Assembly: GCF_004000255.1 (NCBI RefSeq)
Contig: NZ_RCIQ01000001.1
Span: 372,001-436,000 of the forward strand
Direction: 5' to 3'
DNA length: 64,000 bases
From: Nioella ostreopsis
Lineage (GTDB): Bacteria; Pseudomonadota; Alphaproteobacteria; Rhodobacterales; Rhodobacteraceae
The notes beneath the pieces were generated by a model that ran no database searches, was not told the DNA's origin, and saw nothing but the letters and a program-made list of their open reading frames with translations. Made by a program: the position numbers and the translations under genes. Numbering within the stretch: position 1 is the stretch's first letter; every line of letters starts with the position of its first letter. Shown here piece by piece: positions 29,750-37,725 of the stretch.

Positions 29750-30790
29750 TCAGGGGATTGGCAAAAATGCCCTGGCCTCTGTCGCGCCGATCGCGGGGCG
29801 GGCGAGCGGTCCGTAGGCGGTGGCTGAGCTGCGCAGCTTAGGGAAGATCCGCAGCACTTCCTCGCGCGCGGCATGGTCCAGCGCACTGATTGACTGGTCC
29901 GCCGGGTGGAAGCTTTCGGCGGCGATGCCCTCGGCCAGAATGATCTGGTGGCGGTCAAACAGCAGGTGCCAGTATTCCACGCAGTCACACGGTTCGGACC
30001 GGATGCGCCTATCATCAATAAGGTGTTTTGCGGCGACCAGTACCTCGCCATCCCCGAACAGCAATTCGGCCCGTGGCCCGCCAATCAGCAGCCGGTGCTG
30101 GGGTGAAACCAGCAGGCGGCGGCGATTGCCCAGGACACCCTTGCCGATCACCACCGGCGCCAGATCGCCCCGCCCGGGCACCCGCCGCCCGCCGATCCAG
30201 CGCAGGGGTTGCGGGCCGTCATCGCGGGTGCGGATCAGGTCGCCGGGATGCAGGGTTTCCACCGGGCGGTCGCCCTCGACCGTGCCGATCAGGGTGCCAC
30301 GCGCGAAACAGACGAAGAAATCCGAATACTGCGGTGTCGCATTGAACCCGCCGTTGGAGAAGTTGACCGACAGGTCCTCGGCAAGGATCGTATAGGTGCT
30401 TCCCGGAACGATGCCGCCGCCGCCGGGATTGGCGGGATCTTCCATGACAACGAAATAGCCGTCATTGGTCACCGCCTGATTGTTGCCTTGCTGATTGGCA
30501 CCTGTATTGACCCAGACCATGATGAACGTGTTGCTGCCGTCTGTGACCTGATAGGCGATTTCATATTGATGCAGCGCATTCGTATATGTGGTGCCGTCCA
30601 CGGTGCCGCTGACCAGCTGATCGCTGTCGACCGGGTTGAAATCGTCGGGCGTGTCGTCGGTTCCGCCATCGGTGACGGTGACGATATCTGCCGTGGCAGC
30701 GGCTGAAACTGTAAAACTGTCACCCACCCCAAGCGAAGTTGGGTTGCCTATATCCTGCAGGCTCCAGGCCTGCATGTCGTAACTTGGCAT
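29750..30790 (-). CDS. Hint-domain protein with unrecognised N-terminal domain
   Basis: The 346-residue protein has an Asp/Thr-rich beta N-terminal domain (about 1-155; TADIVTVTDGGTDDTPDDFNP, IMVWVNTGANQQG) and a Hint domain from Cys161: CFARGTLIGTVEGDRPVETLHPGDLIRTRDDGPQPLRWIGGR, then VSPQHRLLIGGP and EYWHLLFDRHQIILAEG. It lacks a signal peptide. It shares the Hint layout with the RTX-Hint protein at 17145-18455 but has a different N-terminal partner. GAGG lies 10 bases before the ATG at 30790. It could be secreted and self-processed; this is inference. Confidence 0.82.
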   Translation of the reverse strand: MPSYDMQAWSLQDIGNPTSLGVGDSFTVSAAATADIVTVTDGGTDDTPDDFNPVDSDQLVSGTVDGTTYTNALHQYEIAYQVTDGSNTFIMVWVNTGANQQGNNQAVTNDGYFVVMEDPANPGGGGIVPGSTYTILAEDLSVNFSNGGFNATPQYSDFFVCFARGTLIGTVEGDRPVETLHPGDLIRTRDDGPQPLRWIGGRRVPGRGDLAPVVIGKGVLGNRRRLLVSPQHRLLIGGPRAELLFGDGEVLVAAKHLIDDRRIRSEPCDCVEYWHLLFDRHQIILAEGIAAESFHPADQSISALDHAAREEVLRIFPKLRSSATAYGPLARPAIGATEARAFLPIP

Positions 30791-30954
30791 CGCGCACACA
30801 TCCTCGCACTGGCCGCACGGTTTCCCATGGGCCGGATGCCCCCGCCCTTCTTGTACCCTGCGAATATGGACGGACCGGGGCGCAATCCTGCCGCGATCTG
30901 GACAATTCCGGGCAGCATCGGCCGCAGGACTTTCCAACCGGTAAACAGCGGACA

Positions 30955-30993
30955 GAGAAACGCCCCGGACAGGCGGGCTGGCCGGGGCGTTTC
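30955..30993 (-). terminator. Rho-independent terminator downstream of sat-cysC
   Basis: On the minus strand AACGCCCCGG (30991-30982) pairs with CCGGGGCGTT (30968-30959), followed by TCTCTGT. It lies 24 bases after the stop of the sulfate-activation gene. The stretch 30791-30954 is the leader of the Hint gene and shows nothing else. Confidence 0.8.
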
Positions 30994-31016
30994 AGGATGT
31001 GTCGGATCGCGTGGGA

Positions 31017-33086
31017 TCAGGCGGAGATCAGCCCCATGGATTCCAGCTTCAAGAGCACCTGCTGCGCGCAGTAATCCACGTCCATGCCCTCGGTATCGAC
31101 CACCAGTTCCGCGGCGGTCGGTGCCTCATAGGGGTCGGAAATGCCGGTGAATTCCTTGATCTTGCCTTCGCGCGCCAGGGCATAAAGCCCCTTGCGGTCA
31201 CGGCGTTCGCATTCTTCCAGCGACGTGGCAACATGCACCTCGACGAAGGCCCCGAAAGCTTCGATCATCTCCCGCACGGCGCGGCGGGTCGCGATATAGG
31301 GCGCGATCGGCGCACAGATGGCGATGCCGCCGTTCTTGGTGATCTCGGACGCGACATAGCCGATGCGGCGGATGTTGATGTCGCGGTGTTCCTTCGAGAA
31401 ACCCAGTTCCGAGGACAGATGCTTGCGCACCACGTCGCCATCGAGCAGCGTCACCGGGCGGCCGCCCTGTTCCATCAGCTTGACCATGATGGCGTTGGCG
31501 ATGGTCGACTTGCCCGAGCCGGACAGGCCGGTGAAGAACACGGTAAAGCCCTGCTTGGAGCGCGGCGGCGAGGTGCGGCGCAGTTCCTGCACAACCTCGG
31601 GGAAAGAGAACCATTCCGGGATTTCCAGCCCTTCGCGCAGACGGCGGCGCAGCTCGGTGCCCGAGATGTTCAGGATCGTCACGTTGTCCTTGTCGGCAAT
31701 CTCGTCGGCGGGTTCGTACTGGGCGCGTTCCTGCACATAGACCATGTGTTTGAAATCGACCATTTCGATGCCCATCTCGGCCTGATGTTCGCGGAACAGG
31801 TCCTGCGCGTCGTAAGGGCCGTAGAAATCGTCACCGGCAGAATTCTTGCCGGGGCCCGCATGGTCGCGGCCGACGATGAAATGGGTGCAGCCGTAGTTCT
31901 TGCGGATCAGCCCGTGCCAGACGGCCTCACGCGGGCCGGCCATGCGCATGGCCAGCGGCAGCAGGCTCATGGTGGTGGTGGCGCCGGGATACTGGTCCAG
32001 AACCGCCTCGTAGCAGCGCACGCGGGTGAAATGGTCCACATCGCCCGGCTTGGTCATGCCCACGACCGGGTGGATCAGCAGGTTGGCCTGTGCCTCTTTC
32101 GCAGCGCGGAAGGTCAGTTCCTGATGCGCGCGGTGCAGCGGGTTGCGGGTCTGGAAGGCGACGATCTTGCGCCAGCCCAGTTTGCGGAAATAGGCGCGCA
32201 ACTCGTTCGGCGTGTCGCGGCGGGCGCGGAAATCGTAATGCACGGGCTGCTGGATGCCGGTCACGGCACCGCCCAGATAGACGGGGCCTGCCACGTGATG
32301 CAGGTAATTCACCGCCGGGTGGGCGACGTCATCGGCGCCAAACACCATCTCGGCCTCGCGCGCCTTGTTGGGCAGGTATTTGTCCCTGATCGACAGGATC
32401 GCGAGGATCACGCCCTCCTGATCGCGCAGCGCAATGTCCTGACCGGGCTCGATCCCGTCGGCGAAGGTCTGGCTCACGTCCAGCGTGATCGGCATCGGCC
32501 AGAGCGTGCCATCGGCCAGACGCATGGTTTCGACGACGCTCTCGTAGTCTTCCTGACCCAGAAAGCCCTTCAGCGGGTTGAACCCGCCATTCATCAAGAG
32601 TTCCAGATCGCAGATCTGGCGCGGGGTCAGATCCCAGCTGACCAGTTCGGACGCCTCGCGCTTGAGTTTCTGGGCGCTATCGGCGGAAACGAAAAGTTCC
32701 TGAACGGGGGCAAGGTGGTTCTGCATCACTTGGGTCCTGTACTTGGGAGAAAGAAGCCCGCTGGCCGCACCGGTCAATTCGGCATGAAGCGCGTCATATT
32801 CGGCCAGTTTGCGGGAAAGAAAACGATCGGTGAGACGGGCCTTTTCGGCCGCCCCGCGAGAGGTGAGCGCATAGGCGAAGCGCTGGCGCTTGTCGGTGCT
32901 GTCGCGGTCGGTGACCTTGATCAGCCCGGCGTCGGTCACCGCGCGCAACACCGCATTGAGCCGCCCGAGCGAGATGCCAAGCGCCGCCGCCGTCGCCCGC
33001 TGAGACGCATCCGGCGCCAGATCCAGCTGGCGCAGAAGGCGGAAGAGCAGGTCATCTTCCGGCAGGGTGGGCGTTGGTGCAGGCAT
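31017..33086 (-). CDS. Winged-helix (MarR/EPS type) fused to ATP sulfurylase and APS kinase
   Basis: This single 689-codon frame has three parts. Residues 1 to about 110 are a winged helix (DLLFRLLRQLDLAPDASQRATAAALGISLGRLNAVLRAVTDAGLIKV, then a wing and a helix) like the EPS-associated MarR family. Residues 121-505 are ATP sulfurylase, with QTRNPLHRAHQEL near 312 and VGRDHAGPG near 405. The last part is APS kinase with GLSGSGKST near 518 and the DGDVVRKHLSSELGFS segment. The enzyme parts turn sulfate into PAPS. Met121 has ACAGGA 8 bases upstream, while the first ATG has no clear ribosome site, so a shorter enzyme-only form is possible. Canonical Sat-CysC proteins begin near Met121. Confidence 0.9.
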   Translation of the reverse strand: MPAPTPTLPEDDLLFRLLRQLDLAPDASQRATAAALGISLGRLNAVLRAVTDAGLIKVTDRDSTDKRQRFAYALTSRGAAEKARLTDRFLSRKLAEYDALHAELTGAASGLLSPKYRTQVMQNHLAPVQELFVSADSAQKLKREASELVSWDLTPRQICDLELLMNGGFNPLKGFLGQEDYESVVETMRLADGTLWPMPITLDVSQTFADGIEPGQDIALRDQEGVILAILSIRDKYLPNKAREAEMVFGADDVAHPAVNYLHHVAGPVYLGGAVTGIQQPVHYDFRARRDTPNELRAYFRKLGWRKIVAFQTRNPLHRAHQELTFRAAKEAQANLLIHPVVGMTKPGDVDHFTRVRCYEAVLDQYPGATTTMSLLPLAMRMAGPREAVWHGLIRKNYGCTHFIVGRDHAGPGKNSAGDDFYGPYDAQDLFREHQAEMGIEMVDFKHMVYVQERAQYEPADEIADKDNVTILNISGTELRRRLREGLEIPEWFSFPEVVQELRRTSPPRSKQGFTVFFTGLSGSGKSTIANAIMVKLMEQGGRPVTLLDGDVVRKHLSSELGFSKEHRDINIRRIGYVASEITKNGGIAICAPIAPYIATRRAVREMIEAFGAFVEVHVATSLEECERRDRKGLYALAREGKIKEFTGISDPYEAPTAAELVVDTEGMDVDYCAQQVLLKLESMGLISA

Positions 33087-33104
33087 CGCAGGCGACTCAA
33101 AGTT

Positions 33105-33120
33105 TGTTCACGGATGAACA
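33105..33120. promoter_or_regulatory. Candidate operator TGTTCA-N4-TGAACA
   Basis: A perfect 6-4-6 inverted repeat lies 18 bases upstream of the first ATG of the winged-helix/Sat/CysC gene. An AT-rich stretch with ATATGACATATG (minus strand) is next to it and may hold the -10 region. The fused winged helix is the natural candidate to bind here, but this is inference. The rest of 33087-33218 shows no gene. Confidence 0.5.
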
Positions 33121-33218
33121 TATGTCATATTGTGCACGCGCAGCAAAGAGAAAAATGGTCAAGCGTCAGAAACCGAGCCGAATGGCGCAGCGGTCCCACC
33201 TGTCAAAGGTTGAAAGGG

Positions 33219-34004
33219 TCAGAAAAGCAGACGGTTGCCGCGCAGGCAGTCGATGGACAGCTGCCGCGTCTGATCGAAGTCACCGTTGAAATCGCCATGC
33301 TGCGTATGCAGCCGGTCAATCGTCCCGGCGTCGAACAGCTGGAGAATCTGCCCGTTCCAGCTATCCAGCAGATCGGGCCGCTGCCGTGACACCATAAAGG
33401 CCGCGCCCACGGGCGGCATTTCCAGCCGGTCCACCTCGACCAGTGCCTGCGCCGCCCCGGCCACCGTATCGAGTGCGCGTTCCGACCCGAAGAAGGCGTC
33501 AGCCTGCCCGGTCAGGGCCGCCCGTACCGCTTCTTCGGTCGTCTCGAACACCGCCAGCCGCAGCCCGCGTTGCACCAATGTCCATTCCTGAAGCGACCCG
33601 CGCACCGTGGCGATTGTGCCGGAACTTACGTTGACTGCGCCGGAGCGGGCATAGAACATCTCATCCCGGCTCAGGAAATACATCAGCGGACAGGTCAGGT
33701 TGCCCATTTCCGCCCGCGCGGGCGTGGCCGCCAGACCGCCAATGGCGATGTCGAGCGCGCCCTCGGATATCCCGCGCAGAAGCCCCGCAAGCGGGCGCAT
33801 CTCCAACCGGCAGTCCTGCCCAAGCCGCGCGCAGATCTCGGAGGCCACATCCACGTCGAAACCGCTGACCTGTCCAAGGCTGTCGCGGTAGGCATAAGGC
33901 GGGTAATCCTCGGACACGCCGATCACCACCGGTTGTGCGGCAGCGGTGGTGGCGGACAGGAGCAGGGAAACGGCGATAGAAAAAAGCAATCTGGGAAATG
34001 GCAT
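33219..34004 (-). CDS. Periplasmic amino-acid-type solute-binding protein (SBP family 3)
   Basis: The 261-residue product has a signal peptide (FPRLLFSIAVSLLLSATTAAAQP) and the family 3 fold: VIGVSEDYPPYAYRDSLGQVSGFDVDVASEICARLGQ, GALDIAIGGLAATPARAEMGNLTCPLMY, and the second-lobe AVFETTEEAVRAALTGQADAFFGSERAL. It should bind a small polar solute. No permease or ATPase gene is adjacent, so it is an orphan binding protein. GAGGA lies 7 bases before the ATG at 34004. It follows a LysR gene on the same strand. Confidence 0.88.
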   Translation of the reverse strand: MPFPRLLFSIAVSLLLSATTAAAQPVVIGVSEDYPPYAYRDSLGQVSGFDVDVASEICARLGQDCRLEMRPLAGLLRGISEGALDIAIGGLAATPARAEMGNLTCPLMYFLSRDEMFYARSGAVNVSSGTIATVRGSLQEWTLVQRGLRLAVFETTEEAVRAALTGQADAFFGSERALDTVAGAAQALVEVDRLEMPPVGAAFMVSRQRPDLLDSWNGQILQLFDAGTIDRLHTQHGDFNGDFDQTRQLSIDCLRGNRLLF

Positions 34005-34120
34005 TCGATGTCCTCGGGTCGGAAATGGATCGGGGAAACAAGAGCGCGTCAGCACAGAGCCTACCCTGCGCGGCGATGCCCGGCAACAGCACTACCCGCT
34101 CCGGGCGGATCTGCCCGGGT

Positions 34121-35032
34121 CTACTCGGCCGCCGACAATTCCTGCACGCCGGTGCCATCTCGCGCCACCTCGGTGAACAGCCAGTCGCGGAAGGCACGGA
34201 TGATCGGATCGCTGGCCCGGTCCTCGGGGTAGGCGACCGAATAGATGACCATCGGCATTGTCACGGTCTCGAACAGCCGCACCAGCCTGCCGGAGGCCAG
34301 CGTGCCCCGCACGACCGAGTCATAGGCCAGCGATACGCCCTGTCCGCGTTCGGCGGCGGTGGTGGCCAGTTCGCAATTGGGGAAGACAGGGCCGTTGGGC
34401 AGGACGGGATCGGGCAGACCGGCGGCGGAGAACCAGTCGCCCCAGGCGTCGTCGGTTTCATCATACATCAGCCGCAGGCGCAGCAGGTCCTCGGGCCGGT
34501 CCACGCCCTCCGCATCGCGCAGATGCGGGCTGATCACCGGGTAGCGGTTGGACTGCATCAGCGGCTCCGTCACCACACCTTGGGTGGGATCGGTCGACCA
34601 CTGGATCACCACGTCGCTGTCATTGCTGGCGAAATCGGTCGAGGGCGCGCCAGTCGAGACCCGCAGCCTCACCCGGTCTCCGAACTCCAGCCGGTCGAGC
34701 CGCGGGACCAGCCAGCGCGCAGCCAGACCGGGCGTGCACAGCACCCTCAGCGGGCGCTCTCCGGCCTGCCGGATGGCGCGGGTGCTGTCCTCCAGACCGT
34801 TCAGAAGCCCGGTCAGCCTGCCGGCATAACCGCGCCCGGTCAGCGTTAATTCCAGCCGGTTGCCGACCCGTTCAAACAGCGCGGTGTCCAGATACTCCTC
34901 CAGCGCGCGGATCTGGTGGCTGATGGCCGACGGCGACAGGCACAACTCCTCGGCGGCTTTCTTGAAGCTTCTGTGCCGTGCGGCGGCCTCGAAGGCGCGG
35001 ACGGCGGCGAACGGTGGCAGCTGTCGTCCCAT
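34121..35032 (-). CDS. LysR family regulator (GcvA-like)
   Basis: The 303-residue regulator has an N-terminal winged helix (QLPPFAAVRAFEAAARHRSFKKAAEELCLSPSAISHQIRALEEYLDTALFERVGNRLELT) followed by a substrate-binding domain. The GRQLPPF start and the RLRLMYDETDDAWGDWFSAAG segment are like the GcvA subgroup. The ATG at 35032 is chosen on this N-terminus; a TTG nine codons upstream is an alternative. It is divergent from the metallopeptidase-like gene at 35139 and precedes the solute-binding gene, either of which may be its target. Confidence 0.9.
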   Translation of the reverse strand: MGRQLPPFAAVRAFEAAARHRSFKKAAEELCLSPSAISHQIRALEEYLDTALFERVGNRLELTLTGRGYAGRLTGLLNGLEDSTRAIRQAGERPLRVLCTPGLAARWLVPRLDRLEFGDRVRLRVSTGAPSTDFASNDSDVVIQWSTDPTQGVVTEPLMQSNRYPVISPHLRDAEGVDRPEDLLRLRLMYDETDDAWGDWFSAAGLPDPVLPNGPVFPNCELATTAAERGQGVSLAYDSVVRGTLASGRLVRLFETVTMPMVIYSVAYPEDRASDPIIRAFRDWLFTEVARDGTGVQELSAAE

Positions 35033-35138
35033 GGCAGGTGAATTCCCTTCATGTGCCAATGAAAAAAGGTCTTTTGCGTCGGGCGCGGGTCGGACCTTAC
35101 CATGAATTCATTCCTGAACCAAACCCACGGAGGTCACC

Positions 35139-35681
35139 ATGACCATCCCTTTCCGGGCCAGCCGCCGGCTGGTGCGCTCTCTCTCCCTGTGCGCGGCATT
35201 GGCGTTGGCGCCGGTCACCGCAGCGGCACAGGATCTGCTGGCATGGCGTGAGGCCCCCACGATGCAGGCGCTTGTCACCCATATGGAGGACTGGTTGGAC
35301 ATCCACACCGATCTGCCAAGGCGGGAGGCCCCGCCTCTCATCCAGCTGACCAGCCATGCCCACGCCACTGGCATCGCCCACGCTCATCAGAGCGCGGCCA
35401 GCCCGACCTTGCGGGGGCTTTACGACCCCGAGGCCGAAACGGTCTGGCTGGTGCAGCCCTGGGATGCCCGCAACCCCTATGACGTCAGCGTGCTTCTGCA
35501 CGAGCTGGTGCATCACCGGCAGGCGGCAGCGGGCCATTGGTATTGCCCCGGCGCGCAGGAATTGCCCGCCTACCGCATCCAGCAGGCGTGGCTGAACGAT
35601 CTCGGGCTGGAGCCCGATGTGAACTGGATCGCCGTGGTGATCGAGGCCGGGTGCACGCCGCGCGACATCCACCCGGACTGA
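35139..35681 (+). CDS. Exported DUF6647-like protein with HELVHH zinc-peptidase motif
   Basis: The 180-residue product has a signal peptide (about 1-31, ending VTAAAQD) and a mature domain with HELVHHRQAA at 121-130, the HExxH zinc motif of metallopeptidases. Glu141 in CPGAQELPAYRIQQ may be the third ligand, and Cys136 and Cys172 may pair. It is small for a peptidase, and activity is unproven. GGAGG lies 6 bases before the ATG. It faces the LysR gene head to head across a 106-base gap and ends 4 bases before the convergent trxB stop. Confidence 0.75.
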   Translation: MTIPFRASRRLVRSLSLCAALALAPVTAAAQDLLAWREAPTMQALVTHMEDWLDIHTDLPRREAPPLIQLTSHAHATGIAHAHQSAASPTLRGLYDPEAETVWLVQPWDARNPYDVSVLLHELVHHRQAAAGHWYCPGAQELPAYRIQQAWLNDLGLEPDVNWIAVVIEAGCTPRDIHPD

Positions 35682-35685
35682 TGCT

Positions 35686-36627
35686 TCACTCCTGCTCGGC
35701 CAGCCAGTGTTCGGCGTCGAGTGCTGCCATGCAGCCCATGCCGGCGCTGGTCACCGCCTGGCGGTATTTGTGGTCGGTCAGGTCGCCCGCCGCGAAAATG
35801 CCGGGGATCGAGGTGCGGGTGCTGCCCGCCTCGACCTTCACGTAGCCGCCGTTGTGCAGTTCCAGCACGTCCTTCACCAGTTCATTCGCGGGCGCGTGAC
35901 CGATGGCGACGAAGACACCCTTGCAGGGGATTTCCGTGATCTCGCCGGTTTCCACATGCTTGACGCGGACGGCCTCGACCCCCTTGGGGTTGTCGGTGCC
36001 GACGACCTCCTCCAGCACGTGGTGCCACAGGGGGGCGATCTTGGGGTTCTTCATCAGACGGTCGATCAGGATCTTTTCGGCGCGCAGCTCGTCCCGGCGG
36101 TGAATCAGCGTGACCTTGCTGGCGAAATTGGTCAGGAACAGCGCCTCTTCCACTGCCGTATTGCCACCGCCGATCACCACGATTTCCTGCCCGCGATAGA
36201 AGAACCCGTCGCAGGTGGCGCAGGCCGAGACGCCGAAGCCCTTGAACGCCTCTTCCGAGGGCAGGCCGAGCCACTTGGCGCGCGCGCCGGTGCACAGGAT
36301 CACCGCGTCGGCTGTGTAGGTGGTGCCGCTGTCACCCTGCGCCACGAAGGGGCGCTGCGTCGTATCAAGCGAGGTGATGATGTCGCCGATGATCTCGCAG
36401 CCCATGGCCTTGGCGTGGGCCTCCATCCGTATCATCAGGTCCGGCCCCTGCACCTCGGTATCGCCGGGCCAGTTTTCCACCTCGGTCGTGGTGGTCAGCT
36501 GCCCGCCCGGTTCGATCCCCTGCACCAGAATGGGTTCCAGCATCGCGCGGCTGGCATAGACGCCGGCGGTATAGCCGGCAGGGCCGGAGCCGATGATCAG
36601 AACGCGGGTGTGGCGGGTGTCGGACAT
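35686..36627 (-). CDS. trxB: Thioredoxin-disulfide reductase
   Basis: The 313-residue flavoenzyme reduces thioredoxin with NADPH. It has the FAD loop [20 protein letters not shown], the redox pair CATC at 136-139 ([13 protein letters not shown]), the NADPH loop [15 protein letters not shown] and the FAD-binding [23 protein letters not shown]. The ATG at 36627 has AAGGAAG just upstream; the longer frame upstream is not similar to the family. Confidence 0.97.
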   Translation of the reverse strand: MSDTRHTRVLIIGSGPAGYTAGVYASRAMLEPILVQGIEPGGQLTTTTEVENWPGDTEVQGPDLMIRMEAHAKAMGCEIIGDIITSLDTTQRPFVAQGDSGTTYTADAVILCTGARAKWLGLPSEEAFKGFGVSACATCDGFFYRGQEIVVIGGGNTAVEEALFLTNFASKVTLIHRRDELRAEKILIDRLMKNPKIAPLWHHVLEEVVGTDNPKGVEAVRVKHVETGEITEIPCKGVFVAIGHAPANELVKDVLELHNGGYVKVEAGSTRTSIPGIFAAGDLTDHKYRQAVTSAGMGCMAALDAEHWLAEQE

Positions 36628-36734
36628 GGGGGCTTCCTTGGGTGTGTCATGAGTCGCCGCCAATGTAGCCACCCCGCGCGGGAGGCAAAAGGGGGGCAAG
36701 GCCGGATCGGATCCTGCCCTAGACAGAACCGTGC

Positions 36735-37025
36735 CTAGTAGTCCGAATCCCCGCCGCCCCGGGTCATGGCCCCGCGCACGGCCTCGATGCAGCCTTCCGC
36801 CGTGGGTGCTTCGCATTCATAATAGCGCCCGTTGACGGAGACGAAATATTGCTCTCTGTCACCGAATTCTGCCGGTCGCGTTGACACCGTGTAGGTCTGC
36901 CCGTCGATGGCTATGACGGTCCGCTCGTAGAACGTCGACTCCGGCAGGCGCGGCATGGAATCCGAATCGCCTGCGCAGCCGGCCAATGCCACCACCGAGA
37001 TCAAGATCAGACTTTGCAGCTTCAT
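36735..37025 (-). CDS. Small predicted lipoprotein
   Basis: The 96-residue product has a lipoprotein signal with the lipobox LAGC ([23 protein letters not shown]), so Cys17 should be lipidated by Lgt and anchored in a membrane. The mature part is a small beta-like domain ([45 protein letters not shown]) with two Cys that may pair. AGGAGG lies 6 bases before the ATG at 37025. I do not recognise the family. It is divergent from an Lrp gene. Confidence 0.8.
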   Translation of the reverse strand: MKLQSLILISVVALAGCAGDSDSMPRLPESTFYERTVIAIDGQTYTVSTRPAEFGDREQYFVSVNGRYYECEAPTAEGCIEAVRGAMTRGGGDSDY

Positions 37026-37146
37026 GAAAATCCTCCTTCTGGTGAATCCGATCATCAACGGTCGCAGCCTAGCATATTCCGCGCGGCAATGCTGCAACGG
37101 TGCGGAGGCGCTTGCATTGATCGCAATGCTGTTCCATATGTTGCGC

Positions 37147-37174
37147 GCCCTTGAAATATTCTTGCGCGAAGGGC
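37147..37174. promoter_or_regulatory. Candidate Lrp/AsnC-type site between the lipoprotein and Lrp genes
   Basis: GCCCTT (37147-37152) and AAGGGC (37169-37174) form an inverted repeat around an AT-rich core with GAAATATTC, and TTGCGCG occurs twice (37141 and 37163). It lies 47 bases before the Lrp start. The match is weak and assigned by position only. Confidence 0.3.
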
Positions 37175-37221
37175 ATGTCCAATAACAGGAATATTAAACG
37201 TCTGGGGAGGCGAGCAGAAAC

Positions 37222-37722
37222 ATGCCAGGGGCAAAACTGGACCAAACCGACCGTATGATCCTGGCAGAGCTTCAGGGCAATGGCCGCATGACCAATGTGG
37301 AACTGGCCAGCCGCGTCGGCATTTCCGCGCCCCCCTGCCTGCGCCGTGTCCGCACGCTGGAGGAGCAGGGCTTCATCAAGGGCTATCACGCCGATGTGGA
37401 TGCACGACAACTGGGCTTCGAGGTGCAGGTCTTCGCCATGGTCGGGCTGCACAGTCAGGCCGAGGCCGATCTGGTCGCCTTCGAAGACCGCTGCCGCAAC
37501 TGGCCGCTGGTCCGCGAATGCCACATGCTGAATGGCGAGATCGACTTCATCCTGAAATGCGTGGCGCCCGACCTGTCCACCTTCCAAAGCTTCCTGACCG
37601 AACAGCTGACTGCCGCCGACAATGTCGCCCATGTGCGTACCTCGCTGGTCATTCGCGGCGCCAAGGACGAGCCCGGCGTGCCCTTCGAGGTGCTTGAGGA
37701 CCGCATCGCGCGCGAGGGCTAG
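37222..37722 (+). CDS. Lrp/AsnC family transcriptional regulator
   Basis: The 166-residue protein has the N-terminal helix-turn-helix LDQTDRMILAELQGNGRMTNVELASRVGISAPPCLRRVRTLEEQGFIKGYHADV and a C-terminal RAM ligand domain (FEVQVFAMVGLHSQAEADLVAFEDRC...LTAADNVAHVRTSLVIRG). It probably responds to an amino acid. The TPR-sulfotransferase gene starts 4 bases after its stop, so the two are co-transcribed. It may also act on the divergent lipoprotein gene. Confidence 0.95.
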   Translation: MPGAKLDQTDRMILAELQGNGRMTNVELASRVGISAPPCLRRVRTLEEQGFIKGYHADVDARQLGFEVQVFAMVGLHSQAEADLVAFEDRCRNWPLVRECHMLNGEIDFILKCVAPDLSTFQSFLTEQLTAADNVAHVRTSLVIRGAKDEPGVPFEVLEDRIAREG

Positions 37723-37725
37723 GCC

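Noticed and set aside
30999-33389. A 796-codon open frame on the plus strand opposite sat-cysC
   Set aside because: It has no family similarity, a His/Gln/Gly-rich composition typical of antisense frames in high-GC genes, and the opposite strand encodes clear enzyme motifs.
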